From: Bordetella genomosp. 8
GTDB lineage: Bacteria > Pseudomonadota > Gammaproteobacteria > Burkholderiales > Burkholderiaceae_B
Assembly: GCF_002119685.1 (NCBI RefSeq)
Contig: NZ_CP021108.1
Coordinates: forward strand, 5,766,001 to 5,830,000
Direction: 5' to 3'
DNA length: 64,000 nucleotides
The notes beneath the pieces were generated by a model that saw only the letters and a list, made by a program, of their open reading frames with translations, was not told the DNA's origin and did no database searches. A program made the position numbers and the translations under genes. Below, piece after piece: positions 10,542 through 19,859 of this stretch. Within the stretch, counting starts at the first letter, position 1, and each line of letters opens with the position of its first letter.

Positions 10542-12479
10542 ATGTCGAAACCGCTGGAAGACTACGGAATCATCGGCAATATGCTGTCGGCCGCGTTGGT
10601 GTCGCGCGACGGCTCCATAGACTGGCTCTGCCTGCCGCATTTCAACTCCGCCGCCTGCTTCGCGGCCCTGCTGGGGACTGAAGAGCATGGCTGCTGGCGG
10701 CTGCGTCCGCGCGGCGTGTTCAAGTCCCACCGGCGCTATATCAGCGGCACCGCGGTGCTGGAAACGCGTTTCGAGACCGCCACCGGCGCGGTCACGCTGT
10801 TCGATTTCATGCCCTTGAGCGACGACGAGGAACGCGTGGACGTCGTGCGCATCGTGCGCGGCGACCAGGGCCAGGTCGACATGGATATGGACCTGGTGCT
10901 GCGGTTCAACTATGGCCAGGCCGTACCCTGGGTGCGCCGGCGCGACTATGGCATCAGCGCCGTGGCCGGGCCCGACGCCGTCGAGCTGCATACCCAGGCG
11001 CCACTGGAAGGCAAGGACCTGCGCACTGTGTCTCGGTTCACGGTGCGGGCCGGCGAACACGTGCCTTTCACGCTTTCCTACCACCCGTCGCACAAGGTGC
11101 CGCATTTCGTCCCGGACCGCCTGGAAAGCCTGGACCGCACGGTGGCGTGGTGGAAGGAATGGTCCAAGCGCTGCCGCTCCGACCACCGCTTTCCCGAATG
11201 GCACGACGCCATCGTGCGTTCGCTGATCACGCTCAAACTGCTGACGTTCCGGCCCACCGGCGGCATCGTCGCCGCGCCCACCACGTCGCTGCCCGAGAAC
11301 ATCGGCGGCACGCGCAACTGGGACTACCGCTATTGCTGGCTGCGCGACTCCGCGCTGACCTTGTACGCGCTGCTGAACGCCGGCTATCGCGAAGAAGCCG
11401 AAGCCTGGCGCATGTGGCTGATGCGCGCGTCGGCGGGCCATCCCAACCAGCTGCAGATCATGTACGGGATCGCCGGCGAGCGCAGCCTGCCCGAAATGGA
11501 AATCCCCTGGCTGCCAGGCTATGAAGGCAGCAAGCCCGTGCGCATCGGCAATGCCGCGTCGGGGCAGATCCAGATGGATATCTACGGCGAGCTGATCGAT
11601 ACGCTGCACGCGGCGCGCGAAGCCGAACTGGCGCCGCTGGAACAGGCGTGGCGGCTGCAGCGCATCCTGCTGACGCCGTTGGAACATGGCTGGAATACGG
11701 ACGATCACGGCATCTGGGAAGTACGCGGCGCGCGCCGCGCGTTCACGCATTCGCGCCTGATGTGCTGGGTGGGCTTCGACCGCGCGATCAAGTCGGCGGA
11801 ACGCTTCGGCCTGCAAGGCCCCGTGCAGCGCTGGCGCCATATCCGCGACTCGATACGCGAGGACATCCTGCGCAACGGCTTCGACAGCGACCTGAACAGC
11901 TTCGTGCAGTACTACGGGGGCAAGGGGCTGGATGCCAGCCTGCTGCTGATCCCGCAGGTGGGCTTCCTGCCCATCGACGATCCGCGCGTGGCCGGTACCG
12001 TGCAGGCCATAGAAAAAGGCCTGTTGCGCGACGGGCTGGTGATGCGCTACGTGCCGGAACAGTCGGACGACGGGTTGGCGCAGGACGAAGGCGTGTTCCT
12101 GGCATGCAGCTTCTGGCTGGCGGACAGCTACGTCATGCAGGGCAGGCTGGACGAAGGCGCGGCACTGTTCGAGCGGCTGCTGTCCCTGCGCAACGACCTG
12201 GGCCTGCTGGCGGAAGAATACGACCCGGTCCGGCAGCGGATGGTGGGCAATTTCCCGCAGGCGTTTTCGCATATCGGGCTGATCAATACCGCCTTCAACC
12301 TTTTGCAGGCGCAAGGGCCGGCACGGCAGCGCTCGCGCAGCGCGGCGCCGCACAACGGGTCGGCCGCGCACAAGGAACCGCAGTCGGCGGCCGCGGCGAC
12401 CGAGGCGGCGGACGCGCACGCCGCGACCGCGCATTCGGCCAGCGAACAACCCGCGGCAGGCGGCCCCCCGCCGCGATAG
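10542..12479 (+). CDS. Glycoside hydrolase family 15 protein (glucoamylase/trehalase-like)
   Basis: A 645-residue protein with the two-part GH15 layout: an N-terminal beta-sandwich starting IIGNMLSAALVSRDGSIDWLC, then an (alpha/alpha)6 barrel. Family motifs include ENIGGTRNWDYRYCWLRDS, HGIWEVRGARRAFTHSRLM in outline (general-acid Glu region), and LAEEYDPVRQRMVGNFPQAF (general-base Glu region). The last 50 residues are Ala/Ser/Pro-rich low complexity. There is no signal peptide, so it acts in the cytoplasm, probably on trehalose, maltooligosaccharide or glycogen ends. GGAG lies 11 bases before the ATG. It is divergent from the hybrid kinase, which may control it. Confidence 0.9.
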   Translation: MSKPLEDYGIIGNMLSAALVSRDGSIDWLCLPHFNSAACFAALLGTEEHGCWRLRPRGVFKSHRRYISGTAVLETRFETATGAVTLFDFMPLSDDEERVDVVRIVRGDQGQVDMDMDLVLRFNYGQAVPWVRRRDYGISAVAGPDAVELHTQAPLEGKDLRTVSRFTVRAGEHVPFTLSYHPSHKVPHFVPDRLESLDRTVAWWKEWSKRCRSDHRFPEWHDAIVRSLITLKLLTFRPTGGIVAAPTTSLPENIGGTRNWDYRYCWLRDSALTLYALLNAGYREEAEAWRMWLMRASAGHPNQLQIMYGIAGERSLPEMEIPWLPGYEGSKPVRIGNAASGQIQMDIYGELIDTLHAAREAELAPLEQAWRLQRILLTPLEHGWNTDDHGIWEVRGARRAFTHSRLMCWVGFDRAIKSAERFGLQGPVQRWRHIRDSIREDILRNGFDSDLNSFVQYYGGKGLDASLLLIPQVGFLPIDDPRVAGTVQAIEKGLLRDGLVMRYVPEQSDDGLAQDEGVFLACSFWLADSYVMQGRLDEGAALFERLLSLRNDLGLLAEEYDPVRQRMVGNFPQAFSHIGLINTAFNLLQAQGPARQRSRSAAPHNGSAAHKEPQSAAAATEAADAHAATAHSASEQPAAGGPPPR

Positions 12480-12497
12480 CGGGGCCGGTCAGGGGAG

Positions 12498-14072
12498 CTA
12501 ATCCGCCGCCACGTGCTGCAGTTCCGCGTCATCGGCGGCCTGTTGCGCCGACGGCTGCCCCGCTGCCGGCCGCCGGGTGCGCATGAAGATCAGGCACGGG
12601 ATGGCGGCCAGCGTCAGCCACATCATGAAGCGGAAGTCGTCCAGGTACGCGATGAAGGCCGCCTGGTTGGTCAGGATCTCGTTCATGCCCGCCATCCCGG
12701 CGGGCGTGCTCATGTCGAACATGCGCGACAGCGCGTCCGGATGCATCATCATGGCGCCCGCCGTGATGTAGGCGGCCAACGAGGCATGCAGGGTCGCGGT
12801 ATTGCGCACCAGCAGCGTCTGCATGGCGGAAATCCCGATACTGCTGCCGATGTTGCGCGACAGGCTGTAGATCGCGGTGCCATCGGAGCGCAGCGACCGG
12901 TCCAGGGTCGAGAAGGTCATGGTGGTCAGCGGCACCGACGTGAATCCCAGGCCCAGGCCCTGGATGAATCCAGGCACGATGACGTCCCACTCCGTGATCT
13001 GCGGCGTATAGCCCGACATTTGCCACAGCGACAGCGTCGTGAGTCCGAAGCCCAGTGCAATGACCAGGCGGCCGTCGATCCTGCCCACGATCCTTCCGGC
13101 CACCAGCATGGACACCATGGTGCCCAGGCCGCTGGGCGCCGTGACCAGGCCGGTGGTCACGACCGGGTAGCCCAATATCGTCTGCAACAGCGGCGGCAGC
13201 AGGGCGCGCGTTGCGTACAGCAGCAGGCCCAGCAGGAAATAGAACGCCAGGCCCATGGCGAAGTTGCGGTCGCGCAGCAGCGCGACCTTGAAGAACGACT
13301 GTTCGCCGCTGGTCGCCGTATGCAGGATGAAGAACGTGAACGACACGAAGGCGCATACCGCATAGACGCGGATCTCTATCGAATCGAACCAGTCCGCCTG
13401 CTCGCCGCGATCCAGCAGCAGTTGCAGCAGGCCGATGGAGATCGCCAGGGTGGCGAAACCGAAGACGTCGAAACGGTTGTCGCGCCGCGCGCCGTCGTCA
13501 TGGATGAAACGCGCAACCCCGTAGAAAGACAGCAGCCCCACGGGCAGGTTGATCAGGAAGACCCAGCGCCAATTCATGTTGTCGGTCAGCCACCCGCCCA
13601 GCGTCGGCCCCAGGATGGGCCCCAGCATCACGCCCATGCCCCATAGCGCCATGGCCTTGGCGTGGTCCTTGGGCTCGTTGACGTCCAGCATCACCGCCTG
13701 TGACAGGGGTACGAGCGCGGCGCCGAAAGCGCCCTGCAGCAGGCGGGCGAGCACGATCTGCACCAGGTTGCCCGCCGCCCCACACGCCAGCGACATGACG
13801 GTGAATCCGGCGATGGACACCAGGAAGACCGACTTGAGCCCGTAGCGTCCCGTCAGCCAGCCGGTCACCGGCGTCGCGATGGCGGCGGCGACGATGTACG
13901 AGGTCAATACCCAGGTGATCTGGTCCTGTGACGCCGACAGTCCGCCCGCCATGTGCGGCAGGGCGACGTTGGCGATGGTGCTGTCCAAGGTCTGCATGAT
14001 CGTCGCCAGCATGATGGAGACGGTGATCATCGACTTGTGCGGGACAGCGCCCGGATGGCCGGCGGGGGACAT
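12498..14072 (-). CDS. emrB: EmrB/QacA-type MFS drug efflux transporter (DHA2)
   Basis: A 524-residue inner-membrane transporter with about 14 hydrophobic helices, as in the DHA2 family. Motifs are LDSTIANVALPHMAGGL in TM1 (motif D1), WLTGRYGLKSVFLVS (motif A) and LLQGAFGAALVPLSQAV (motif C region). It is the second gene after the EmrR-type regulator, 64 bases downstream. A copy of the regulator's palindrome sits only 5 bases before its start codon. There is no emrA membrane-fusion gene or outer-membrane channel gene next to it, unlike E. coli emrRAB, so either a distant EmrA is used or the pump works alone. Confidence 0.88.
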   Translation of the reverse strand: MSPAGHPGAVPHKSMITVSIMLATIMQTLDSTIANVALPHMAGGLSASQDQITWVLTSYIVAAAIATPVTGWLTGRYGLKSVFLVSIAGFTVMSLACGAAGNLVQIVLARLLQGAFGAALVPLSQAVMLDVNEPKDHAKAMALWGMGVMLGPILGPTLGGWLTDNMNWRWVFLINLPVGLLSFYGVARFIHDDGARRDNRFDVFGFATLAISIGLLQLLLDRGEQADWFDSIEIRVYAVCAFVSFTFFILHTATSGEQSFFKVALLRDRNFAMGLAFYFLLGLLLYATRALLPPLLQTILGYPVVTTGLVTAPSGLGTMVSMLVAGRIVGRIDGRLVIALGFGLTTLSLWQMSGYTPQITEWDVIVPGFIQGLGLGFTSVPLTTMTFSTLDRSLRSDGTAIYSLSRNIGSSIGISAMQTLLVRNTATLHASLAAYITAGAMMMHPDALSRMFDMSTPAGMAGMNEILTNQAAFIAYLDDFRFMMWLTLAAIPCLIFMRTRRPAAGQPSAQQAADDAELQHVAAD

Positions 14073-14077
14073 GGATT

Positions 14078-14095
14078 TAATAACCTACGTTACTA
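14078..14095. promoter_or_regulatory. EmrR operator copy 2 (imperfect palindrome)
   Basis: TAATAACCTACGTTACTA matches the perfect palindrome upstream of emrR in 16 of 18 positions. It lies 5 bases before the emrB start, over the region where its ribosome binding site must be. Repressor bound here would affect emrB separately from emrR, either by blocking an internal promoter or elongation. Assignment to EmrR is an inference from position and repetition. Confidence 0.7.
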
Positions 14096-14135
14096 TCTGA
14101 AGAAAAAAAGGGGAGCGCTTCCGCCCCCGCTCGCC

Positions 14136-14633
14136 CTACTCCACTTGGGTCAACAACTTGCGCAGCAAGCGCTCCAATGCATCGACTTCCGCCGCGTCGA
14201 AGTTGGCGAGCAGCGACTTCAACTGCGTGCGCCGGCGCGGCAGGTATTGCCGCACGAAGTCCTGCGCCTTCGGCGTCAGTTGCAGGAACACCTGCCGGCG
14301 GTCGCTTTCCCCGGCCAGCCGTGTCACATAGCCCTGCCGTTCCAGTTCGCGCGCCACCCGAGTGCTGTTGGTGCGCGAGGAATTCATGAATACGCTCAGG
14401 TCGGACGGCTTGAGGCGATGCTGCTCGCTGGCATAGATGACGACGAGCGAGGTCCACAGCGTAGAATTCAAGCCATGTTCCCGCAGCGGTGCATCCATGT
14501 GATCCCCCAGCCGCGCCGCCACATGCATGAACAGCCGGCTGATGACCGATTCACGCAATTGATGGCGCGATGCCAGGCGCAGGGACAGTTCGTCCATGGC
14601 CTGCTCGAAGGGCTCGAAGGAAGAAGGAGACAT
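14136..14633 (-). CDS. emrR: MarR-family repressor, EmrR/MprA-like
   Basis: A 165-residue winged-helix regulator. It resembles E. coli EmrR (MprA) over its length: FEQAMDEL..RLASRHQ near the N-terminus, MNSSRTNSTRVARELERQGYV in the recognition helix (EmrR has SSRTNATRIADELE), and DRRQVFLQLTPKAQ in the wing. EmrR repressors are released by hydrophobic drugs and uncouplers. It is transcribed ahead of an EmrB-type pump. An 18-base perfect palindrome lies 26 bases upstream and a degenerate copy before emrB, suggesting autorepression plus control of the pump. Confidence 0.87.
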   Translation of the reverse strand: MSPSSFEPFEQAMDELSLRLASRHQLRESVISRLFMHVAARLGDHMDAPLREHGLNSTLWTSLVVIYASEQHRLKPSDLSVFMNSSRTNSTRVARELERQGYVTRLAGESDRRQVFLQLTPKAQDFVRQYLPRRRTQLKSLLANFDAAEVDALERLLRKLLTQVE

Positions 14634-14658
14634 CGCGGCTCAGCGCATCCGGCGCAAC

Positions 14659-14676
14659 TAATAACGTACGTTATTA
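14659..14676. promoter_or_regulatory. EmrR operator copy 1 (perfect 18-base palindrome)
   Basis: TAATAACGTACGTTATTA is identical to its own reverse complement. It lies in the emrR/aldolase divergent region, 26 bases before the emrR start and 126 before the aldolase start. Size and AT-rich flanks fit a MarR-family dimer site. The binding protein is inferred, not shown. Confidence 0.78.
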
Positions 14677-14801
14677 TATCGTCGGCACTGCTGACGAAGG
14701 ACTGAATCGGGCCCCAAGCCCGGACCGAATCCGCTGTCCCGCGCGTCGCGATTCGGTTTAAATCTGCGGTTCCGGCCGGCGCGCCCCACCCTACCGACAC
14801 C

Positions 14802-15557
14802 ATGTCCGTGCAATCCGAAAGCGTTCCCCACAGTTCCGACACCCTGGCCCTGCGGGCCGACCTGGCGCTGGCACTGCGTGCCGCCGCCTATCACGGGCTG
14901 GAAGAAGGCGTCTGCAACCACTTCAGCGTCGCGCTCGCCGACGGCAGCGACCGCTTCCTGATCAATCCCCATGGCCTGCACTGGAGCGAGGTCGAAGCCG
15001 ACGACATCGTGATGGTGGACGGCCGTGGGGCCAGGCTGGCCGGCCGGCACAACGTCGAGGCCACCGCCATGTTCATCCACGCCGCGATACATCGCATCGC
15101 CCGCAAGACCTGCGTGCTGCACACGCACATGCCCTATGCCACGGCATTGACCCTGACGGCCCGGCGCGGCCTGGATACGCGGCTGTCGCAGAACGCCATG
15201 CGCTTCCACGGCCGTGTGGCCATCGATGCCCGCTACGACGGCCTTGCGCTGGATACGGCCGAAGGCGAACGCATCGCCCGCGCCATGCATGGCGCCGACG
15301 TGGTGTTCCTGGGCAACCATGGCGTGGTGGTGTGCGGCGAACGCGTCGATTACGCCTACGACGATCTGTACTTCCTTGAACGGGCCTGCCAGGCCGAGGT
15401 GCTGGCGCTATCCACGGGCGCGCCGCTGGAGCCGGTGCCGGAGACCATGGCGCGCCACGTGGCGATGCAGATCCAGGGCGAGCGGCTGCAATCGACGCTG
15501 TTCTTCGAATCGCTGCGCCGCCGCCTGGGCGGTGCGTCGCGCGACACGGTCCGCTGA
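14802..15557 (+). CDS. Class II aldolase/adducin family protein
   Basis: A 251-residue protein of the class II (zinc) aldolase/adducin family. Visible are LEEGVCNHFSVAL (dihydroxyacetone-phosphate-type binding loop), FLINPHGLHWSEV, HAAIHRIARKTCVLHTHMPYA in outline with the HTH metal ligands, and FLGNHGVVVCGE with the third His. Members cleave or epimerise small sugar phosphates or decarboxylate beta-keto acids; the substrate here is unknown. It stands alone, divergent from emrR, and may be influenced by the same palindrome. Confidence 0.85.
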   Translation: MSVQSESVPHSSDTLALRADLALALRAAAYHGLEEGVCNHFSVALADGSDRFLINPHGLHWSEVEADDIVMVDGRGARLAGRHNVEATAMFIHAAIHRIARKTCVLHTHMPYATALTLTARRGLDTRLSQNAMRFHGRVAIDARYDGLALDTAEGERIARAMHGADVVFLGNHGVVVCGERVDYAYDDLYFLERACQAEVLALSTGAPLEPVPETMARHVAMQIQGERLQSTLFFESLRRRLGGASRDTVR

Positions 15558-15605
15558 CGCGCCGCCAGGCGGACCGTACCCCGGTCCGCCGATCCGGCAC
15601 TCACT

Positions 15606-16475
15606 TCAGAACGCCGGCACCACCGCGCCCTTGTACTTTTCCAGGATGAACTGCTTCACCGCGGGCGTATGCAGGGCCTGCACCAGCTTGCGCACGGCGG
15701 GCCGGTCCTTGTCGTCGGGCCGGGCCACCAGCACGTTGGCGTAGGGCGAGTCCGCGCCTTCGATGAACAGCGCGTCCTTGGTCGGCACCAGGCCGGCTTC
15801 CAGCGCGTAGTTGGTATTGATCAGCGCCAGGTCGACGTCGTCCAGCGAACGCGGCAGCATGGCGGCTTCCAACTCCTGGAACTTCAGCTTCCTGGGGTTG
15901 TCGGTGATATCCAGCGGCGTCGCGCGGATGTTGCCGGCGTCCTTGAGCTTGATCAGGCCCTGCTTCTGCAGCAACAGCAGGGCGCGGCCACCGTTGGTGG
16001 GATCGTTGGGTATCGCCACCGTCGCCCCGCTCTTCAGGTCCGACACCTTCCTGATCTTGCGCGAATAGGCGCCGAAGGGCTCGACGTGCACCTTGGCGAT
16101 CGCCACCAGGTTGCTCTTGCGGTCCTGGTTGAACGTGTCCAGATAAGGCTGATGCTGGAAGAAGTTCAGGTCCACCTGCTTGTCGACCAGTTGCACATTC
16201 GGTTGGACATAATCGCTGAACACCTTGATGTCCAGGTCGACGCCTTCCTTGGCCAGCGTGGGCTTCACGAACGCCAGGATTTCGGCATGCGGCACCTGGG
16301 TCGCGGCCACGACCAGCTTGTCGGCCGCGGCGGCGGGCCACGCCACCAGGGCGGCCGACACCCCGGCCGCCAGCAGCGCCACGCCGGCCATCCAGGCACG
16401 GCGCGCGCGGTGCGCGGGAGCGTGGGTTGCGGGCGCGGGCTGCGCGGCGCGTGCGCGCGGCGATGATCGATTCAT
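15606..16475 (-). CDS. MetQ/NlpA-family substrate-binding protein
   Basis: A 289-residue periplasmic binding protein. An Arg-rich n-region and long hydrophobic stretch end at AWPAAAA-DKLVV, a signal peptidase I site with no lipobox Cys, unlike classical MetQ lipoproteins. The mature part shows ATQVPHAEIL, KVFSDYVQPNVQLVDKQVDLNFFQH in outline, PNDPTNGGRALLLLQ and INTNYALEAGL, all NlpA-family segments. Relatives bind D/L-methionine. No MetI or MetN gene is adjacent, so its permease must be encoded elsewhere. A strong AGGAGG-type site lies 7 bases upstream of the ATG. Confidence 0.85.
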   Translation of the reverse strand: MNRSSPRARAAQPAPATHAPAHRARRAWMAGVALLAAGVSAALVAWPAAAADKLVVAATQVPHAEILAFVKPTLAKEGVDLDIKVFSDYVQPNVQLVDKQVDLNFFQHQPYLDTFNQDRKSNLVAIAKVHVEPFGAYSRKIRKVSDLKSGATVAIPNDPTNGGRALLLLQKQGLIKLKDAGNIRATPLDITDNPRKLKFQELEAAMLPRSLDDVDLALINTNYALEAGLVPTKDALFIEGADSPYANVLVARPDDKDRPAVRKLVQALHTPAVKQFILEKYKGAVVPAF

Positions 16476-16585
16476 TTTTCTCCTCCTTGTCGGGGTTCCC
16501 GCATAGACCGTTTAATACGAAAGGGATCAAATCTACATGAACCCGGCTTTTTTGTACTCCATCTGTTTATTACGCGCTGGCATAA

Positions 16586-17589
<1,004 letters not shown>

Positions 17590-17590
<1 letters not shown>

Positions 17591-18336
17591 TGCAGATACG
17601 CCGGCATTTGCTGCGGCCGGCGGCGCGCCTGCGCCGCTCGCGCCGCACAGTCACCGCCGCGCCCCAGCGCCTGTGGCTGTTCGATCTGGACAATACGCTG
17701 CACAACACCTCGCATGCCATCTTCCCGCGCATCGACGCAGGCATGGCGCGCGCCGTGGCGGAGACCCTGGGGGTGGACCTGGACACCGCCAACGAGCTGC
17801 GCACCAAATACTGGAAGCGCTACGGCGCGACGGTGATAGGCATGGTGCGCCATCATGGCGTGAATGCCGAAACCTTCCTACGCATGAGCCACGATTTCGA
17901 CGTGCTCCCTTTGCTCAAGTCGGAAAGCGGCCTGCCGGCCAAGCTGCGGCGGCTGCCGGGACGCAAGGTGTTGCTTACCAATGCGCCGCTGCACTACGCC
18001 CGCACGGTGCTGCGGCACCTGGGCCTGCTGTCGCATTTCGACAGCCTGTGGGCGATCGAGCACATGAACTGGCACGGCAACTTCCGGCCCAAGCCTTCGG
18101 CCATACTGCTCAAGCGCGTGCTCGCGCGCGAAGGCGCGTCGGCCGCGCATACGGTGCTGGTCGAGGACACACTGGAAAACCTCCGCGGCGCGCGCCGCGC
18201 CGGCCTGCGCACGGTGCATATACACCATCCCGGCACGCCCTTCAGCAAGGGCGGCCGCAACCGGCCGGGCTATGTCGACTTGCGAGTACACTCGGTCAGC
18301 GAGCTGCTACTGCAACGCCGCCCCTTGCGGCGCTAG
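17590..18336 (+). CDS. HAD-family pyrimidine 5'-nucleotidase-like protein
   Basis: A 248-residue HAD hydrolase of the Sdt1/Phm8-type pyrimidine 5'-nucleotidase family. Motif I is LWLFDLDNTLHN. HMNWHGNFRPKPS and VEDTLENLRGARRAG carry motifs III and IV, and LLTNAP motif II. The basic first 25 residues (RRHLLRPAARLRRSRR) precede the domain, so the true start could be later. It overlaps argB by one base and precedes slmA on the same strand, an arrangement common in betaproteobacteria. Likely role: removing phosphate from damaged or excess nucleoside monophosphates. Confidence 0.82.
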
Positions 18337-18401
18337 CGCGGTCCCTTTCAGTTTTTGTTTCCTGAACTCATTTACTGGCCGCCTCGCGGACGGCCACACC
18401 C

Positions 18402-18977
18402 ATGGCAAGCAGACCCGGCGAAAAGAAAACGCAGATCCTGCAGACCCTGGCGGAAATGCTGGAGCAGCCTCACGCGGCTCGAATCACGACAGCGGCCCTG
18501 GCGGCGCGCATGCAGGTTTCGGAAGCGGCCCTGTACCGGCATTTCGCCAGCAAGGCGCAGATGTTCGAAGGCCTGATCGAGTTCATCGAGCAGACGATAT
18601 TCACGCTGGTCAATCAGATCGGTTCGGCGGAGCCCGAGGGCGTCAGCCAGGCGCGGCGCATGGTCAACATGCTGCTGACGTTTTCCGAACGCAACAAGGG
18701 CATGACGCGCGTGCTCACGGGCGACGCGCTGGTGACCGAAGACAACCGCTTGCAGGAACGGATCAATCACATCAACGATCGCATCGAAGCCTCGTTCCGC
18801 CAGGCGTTGCGTACGGCGGTGCATGATGGAGCCCTGCCGGCGAATGCCGACGTCAGCGCGCACGCCAGCCTGCTGACGCATTTCGTACTGGGACGCTGGC
18901 TGCGGTATGCGCAAAGCGGTTGGCGCGTGGCGCCGACCGTGCACCTGGACGAACAGCTTCGCCTGGCCTTGGGCTGA
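18402..18977 (+). CDS. slmA: Nucleoid occlusion factor SlmA (TetR family)
   Basis: A 191-residue TetR-type DNA-binding protein. It starts MASRPGEKKTQILQTLAEML, has a TetR helix-turn-helix (ITTAALAARMQVSEAALYRHFASKAQMFEGLIEF in outline) and continues with MLLTFSERNKGMTRVLTGDALV, the SlmA-specific segment. SlmA binds chromosomal sites and prevents FtsZ polymerising over the nucleoid. It follows the nucleotidase gene on the same strand and converges on moeB. Confidence 0.92.
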   Translation: MASRPGEKKTQILQTLAEMLEQPHAARITTAALAARMQVSEAALYRHFASKAQMFEGLIEFIEQTIFTLVNQIGSAEPEGVSQARRMVNMLLTFSERNKGMTRVLTGDALVTEDNRLQERINHINDRIEASFRQALRTAVHDGALPANADVSAHASLLTHFVLGRWLRYAQSGWRVAPTVHLDEQLRLALG

Positions 18978-19067
18978 CGCCAAGCCAGACCACTCCACGC
19001 AGGCAGCAGGTATGGCACGGCGGGGACGTTGCGGATCCGGGCGGGCGGCTAGCCCTCCGCCGGTCCG

Positions 19068-19859
19068 CTAGCGTCGCCCCCTTGAGGGGGAAGCGCGCAG
19101 CGCTTCGGGGGTGGGTCTCTTGCAAATAGCGCATTCCTCGTCGCGCGGGACATTCAGGCTGCGCCATTGCATGGCCAGCCCATCCAGGCACAGCATGCGG
19201 CCGGCGAGCGTTTCGCCGATACCGGCCAGCAGCTTCAAGGCTTCCGCCGCCTGCACGCTGCCGATGATGCCCACCAGCGGCGCCAGCACGCCCATGGTCG
19301 CACAGCTGGCTTCTTCGACGTCGTCCGCTTCCGGGAACAGGCAGTGATAGCACGGCGAGGTCTCGCCACGCAGGTCGAATACGCTGACCTGTCCGTCGAA
19401 GCGGATGGCCGCGCCCGACACCAGCGGTTTACGGTGATGCACGCACGCGCGGTTGATGGCATGCCGCGTGGTGAAGTTGTCGGAACAATCGAGCACCACG
19501 TCCGCGCGCGCCACGGCGGCGAGCAGGGCATCGCCCTGCAGGCGCTGCGCGATGGTGTCGACCACGATGTCCGGATTGAACGCCAGCAAGGCACGGCGCC
19601 CTGATTCCACCTTCGCCTGTCCCAGGCTTTCCGTGGTGTGCAGCAATTGCCGCTGCAAGTTGCTGAGTTCGACGACGTCGTCGTCGACCAGGGTGATATG
19701 GCCGACCCCCGCGCTGGCAAGATACATCGCGGCCGGAGAACCCAGCCCCCCTGCCCCGATGATCAGCGCGCGCCCTGCCAGGATTTTTTCCTGCCCTTCG
19801 ATACCGAGTTCGTCGAGCAGGATGTGGCGGGCATAGCGCAGCAACTGCTGGTCGTTCAT
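19068..19859 (-). CDS. moeB: MoeB/ThiF-type sulfur-carrier adenylyltransferase
   Basis: A 263-residue E1-like enzyme that adenylates the C-terminal Gly of a sulfur-carrier protein (MoaD or ThiS) for molybdopterin or thiamine synthesis. Motifs: ALIIGAGGLGSPAAMYLASAG (ATP loop), DDDVVELSNLQRQ, CSDNFTTRHAIN, and zinc Cys pairs CYHC and CAIC. The rhodanese domain of some MoeB proteins is absent. The start overlaps the ctpA stop by four bases (ATGA). Its last dozen codons (TPEALRASPSRGRR) lie inside a hairpin-rich intergenic repeat, so the C-terminus is probably repeat-derived. Confidence 0.9.
   Translation of the reverse strand: MNDQQLLRYARHILLDELGIEGQEKILAGRALIIGAGGLGSPAAMYLASAGVGHITLVDDDVVELSNLQRQLLHTTESLGQAKVESGRRALLAFNPDIVVDTIAQRLQGDALLAAVARADVVLDCSDNFTTRHAINRACVHHRKPLVSGAAIRFDGQVSVFDLRGETSPCYHCLFPEADDVEEASCATMGVLAPLVGIIGSVQAAEALKLLAGIGETLAGRMLCLDGLAMQWRSLNVPRDEECAICKRPTPEALRASPSRGRR
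19077..19105. repeat. Paired-hairpin element overlapping the moeB 3' end
   Basis: CCCCC-TTGA-GGGGG (19077-19090) is followed directly by AAGCGC-GCA-GCGCTT (19091-19105), giving two adjacent perfect hairpins, then CGGGGGTGGG. The layout looks like a REP-type element of Bordetella and relatives. It overlaps the last codons of moeB, whose stop is at 19068. Only one copy was found in this window, so repetitiveness rests on recollection of related genomes. Confidence 0.5.

Noticed and set aside
10392..12449. Long open frame continuing the hybrid kinase frame through the antisense of the GH15 gene
   Set aside because: The frame is Arg/His/Ala-rich with no domain, lies opposite a clear GH15 gene, and the kinase has a proper ATG with ribosome site at 10391.
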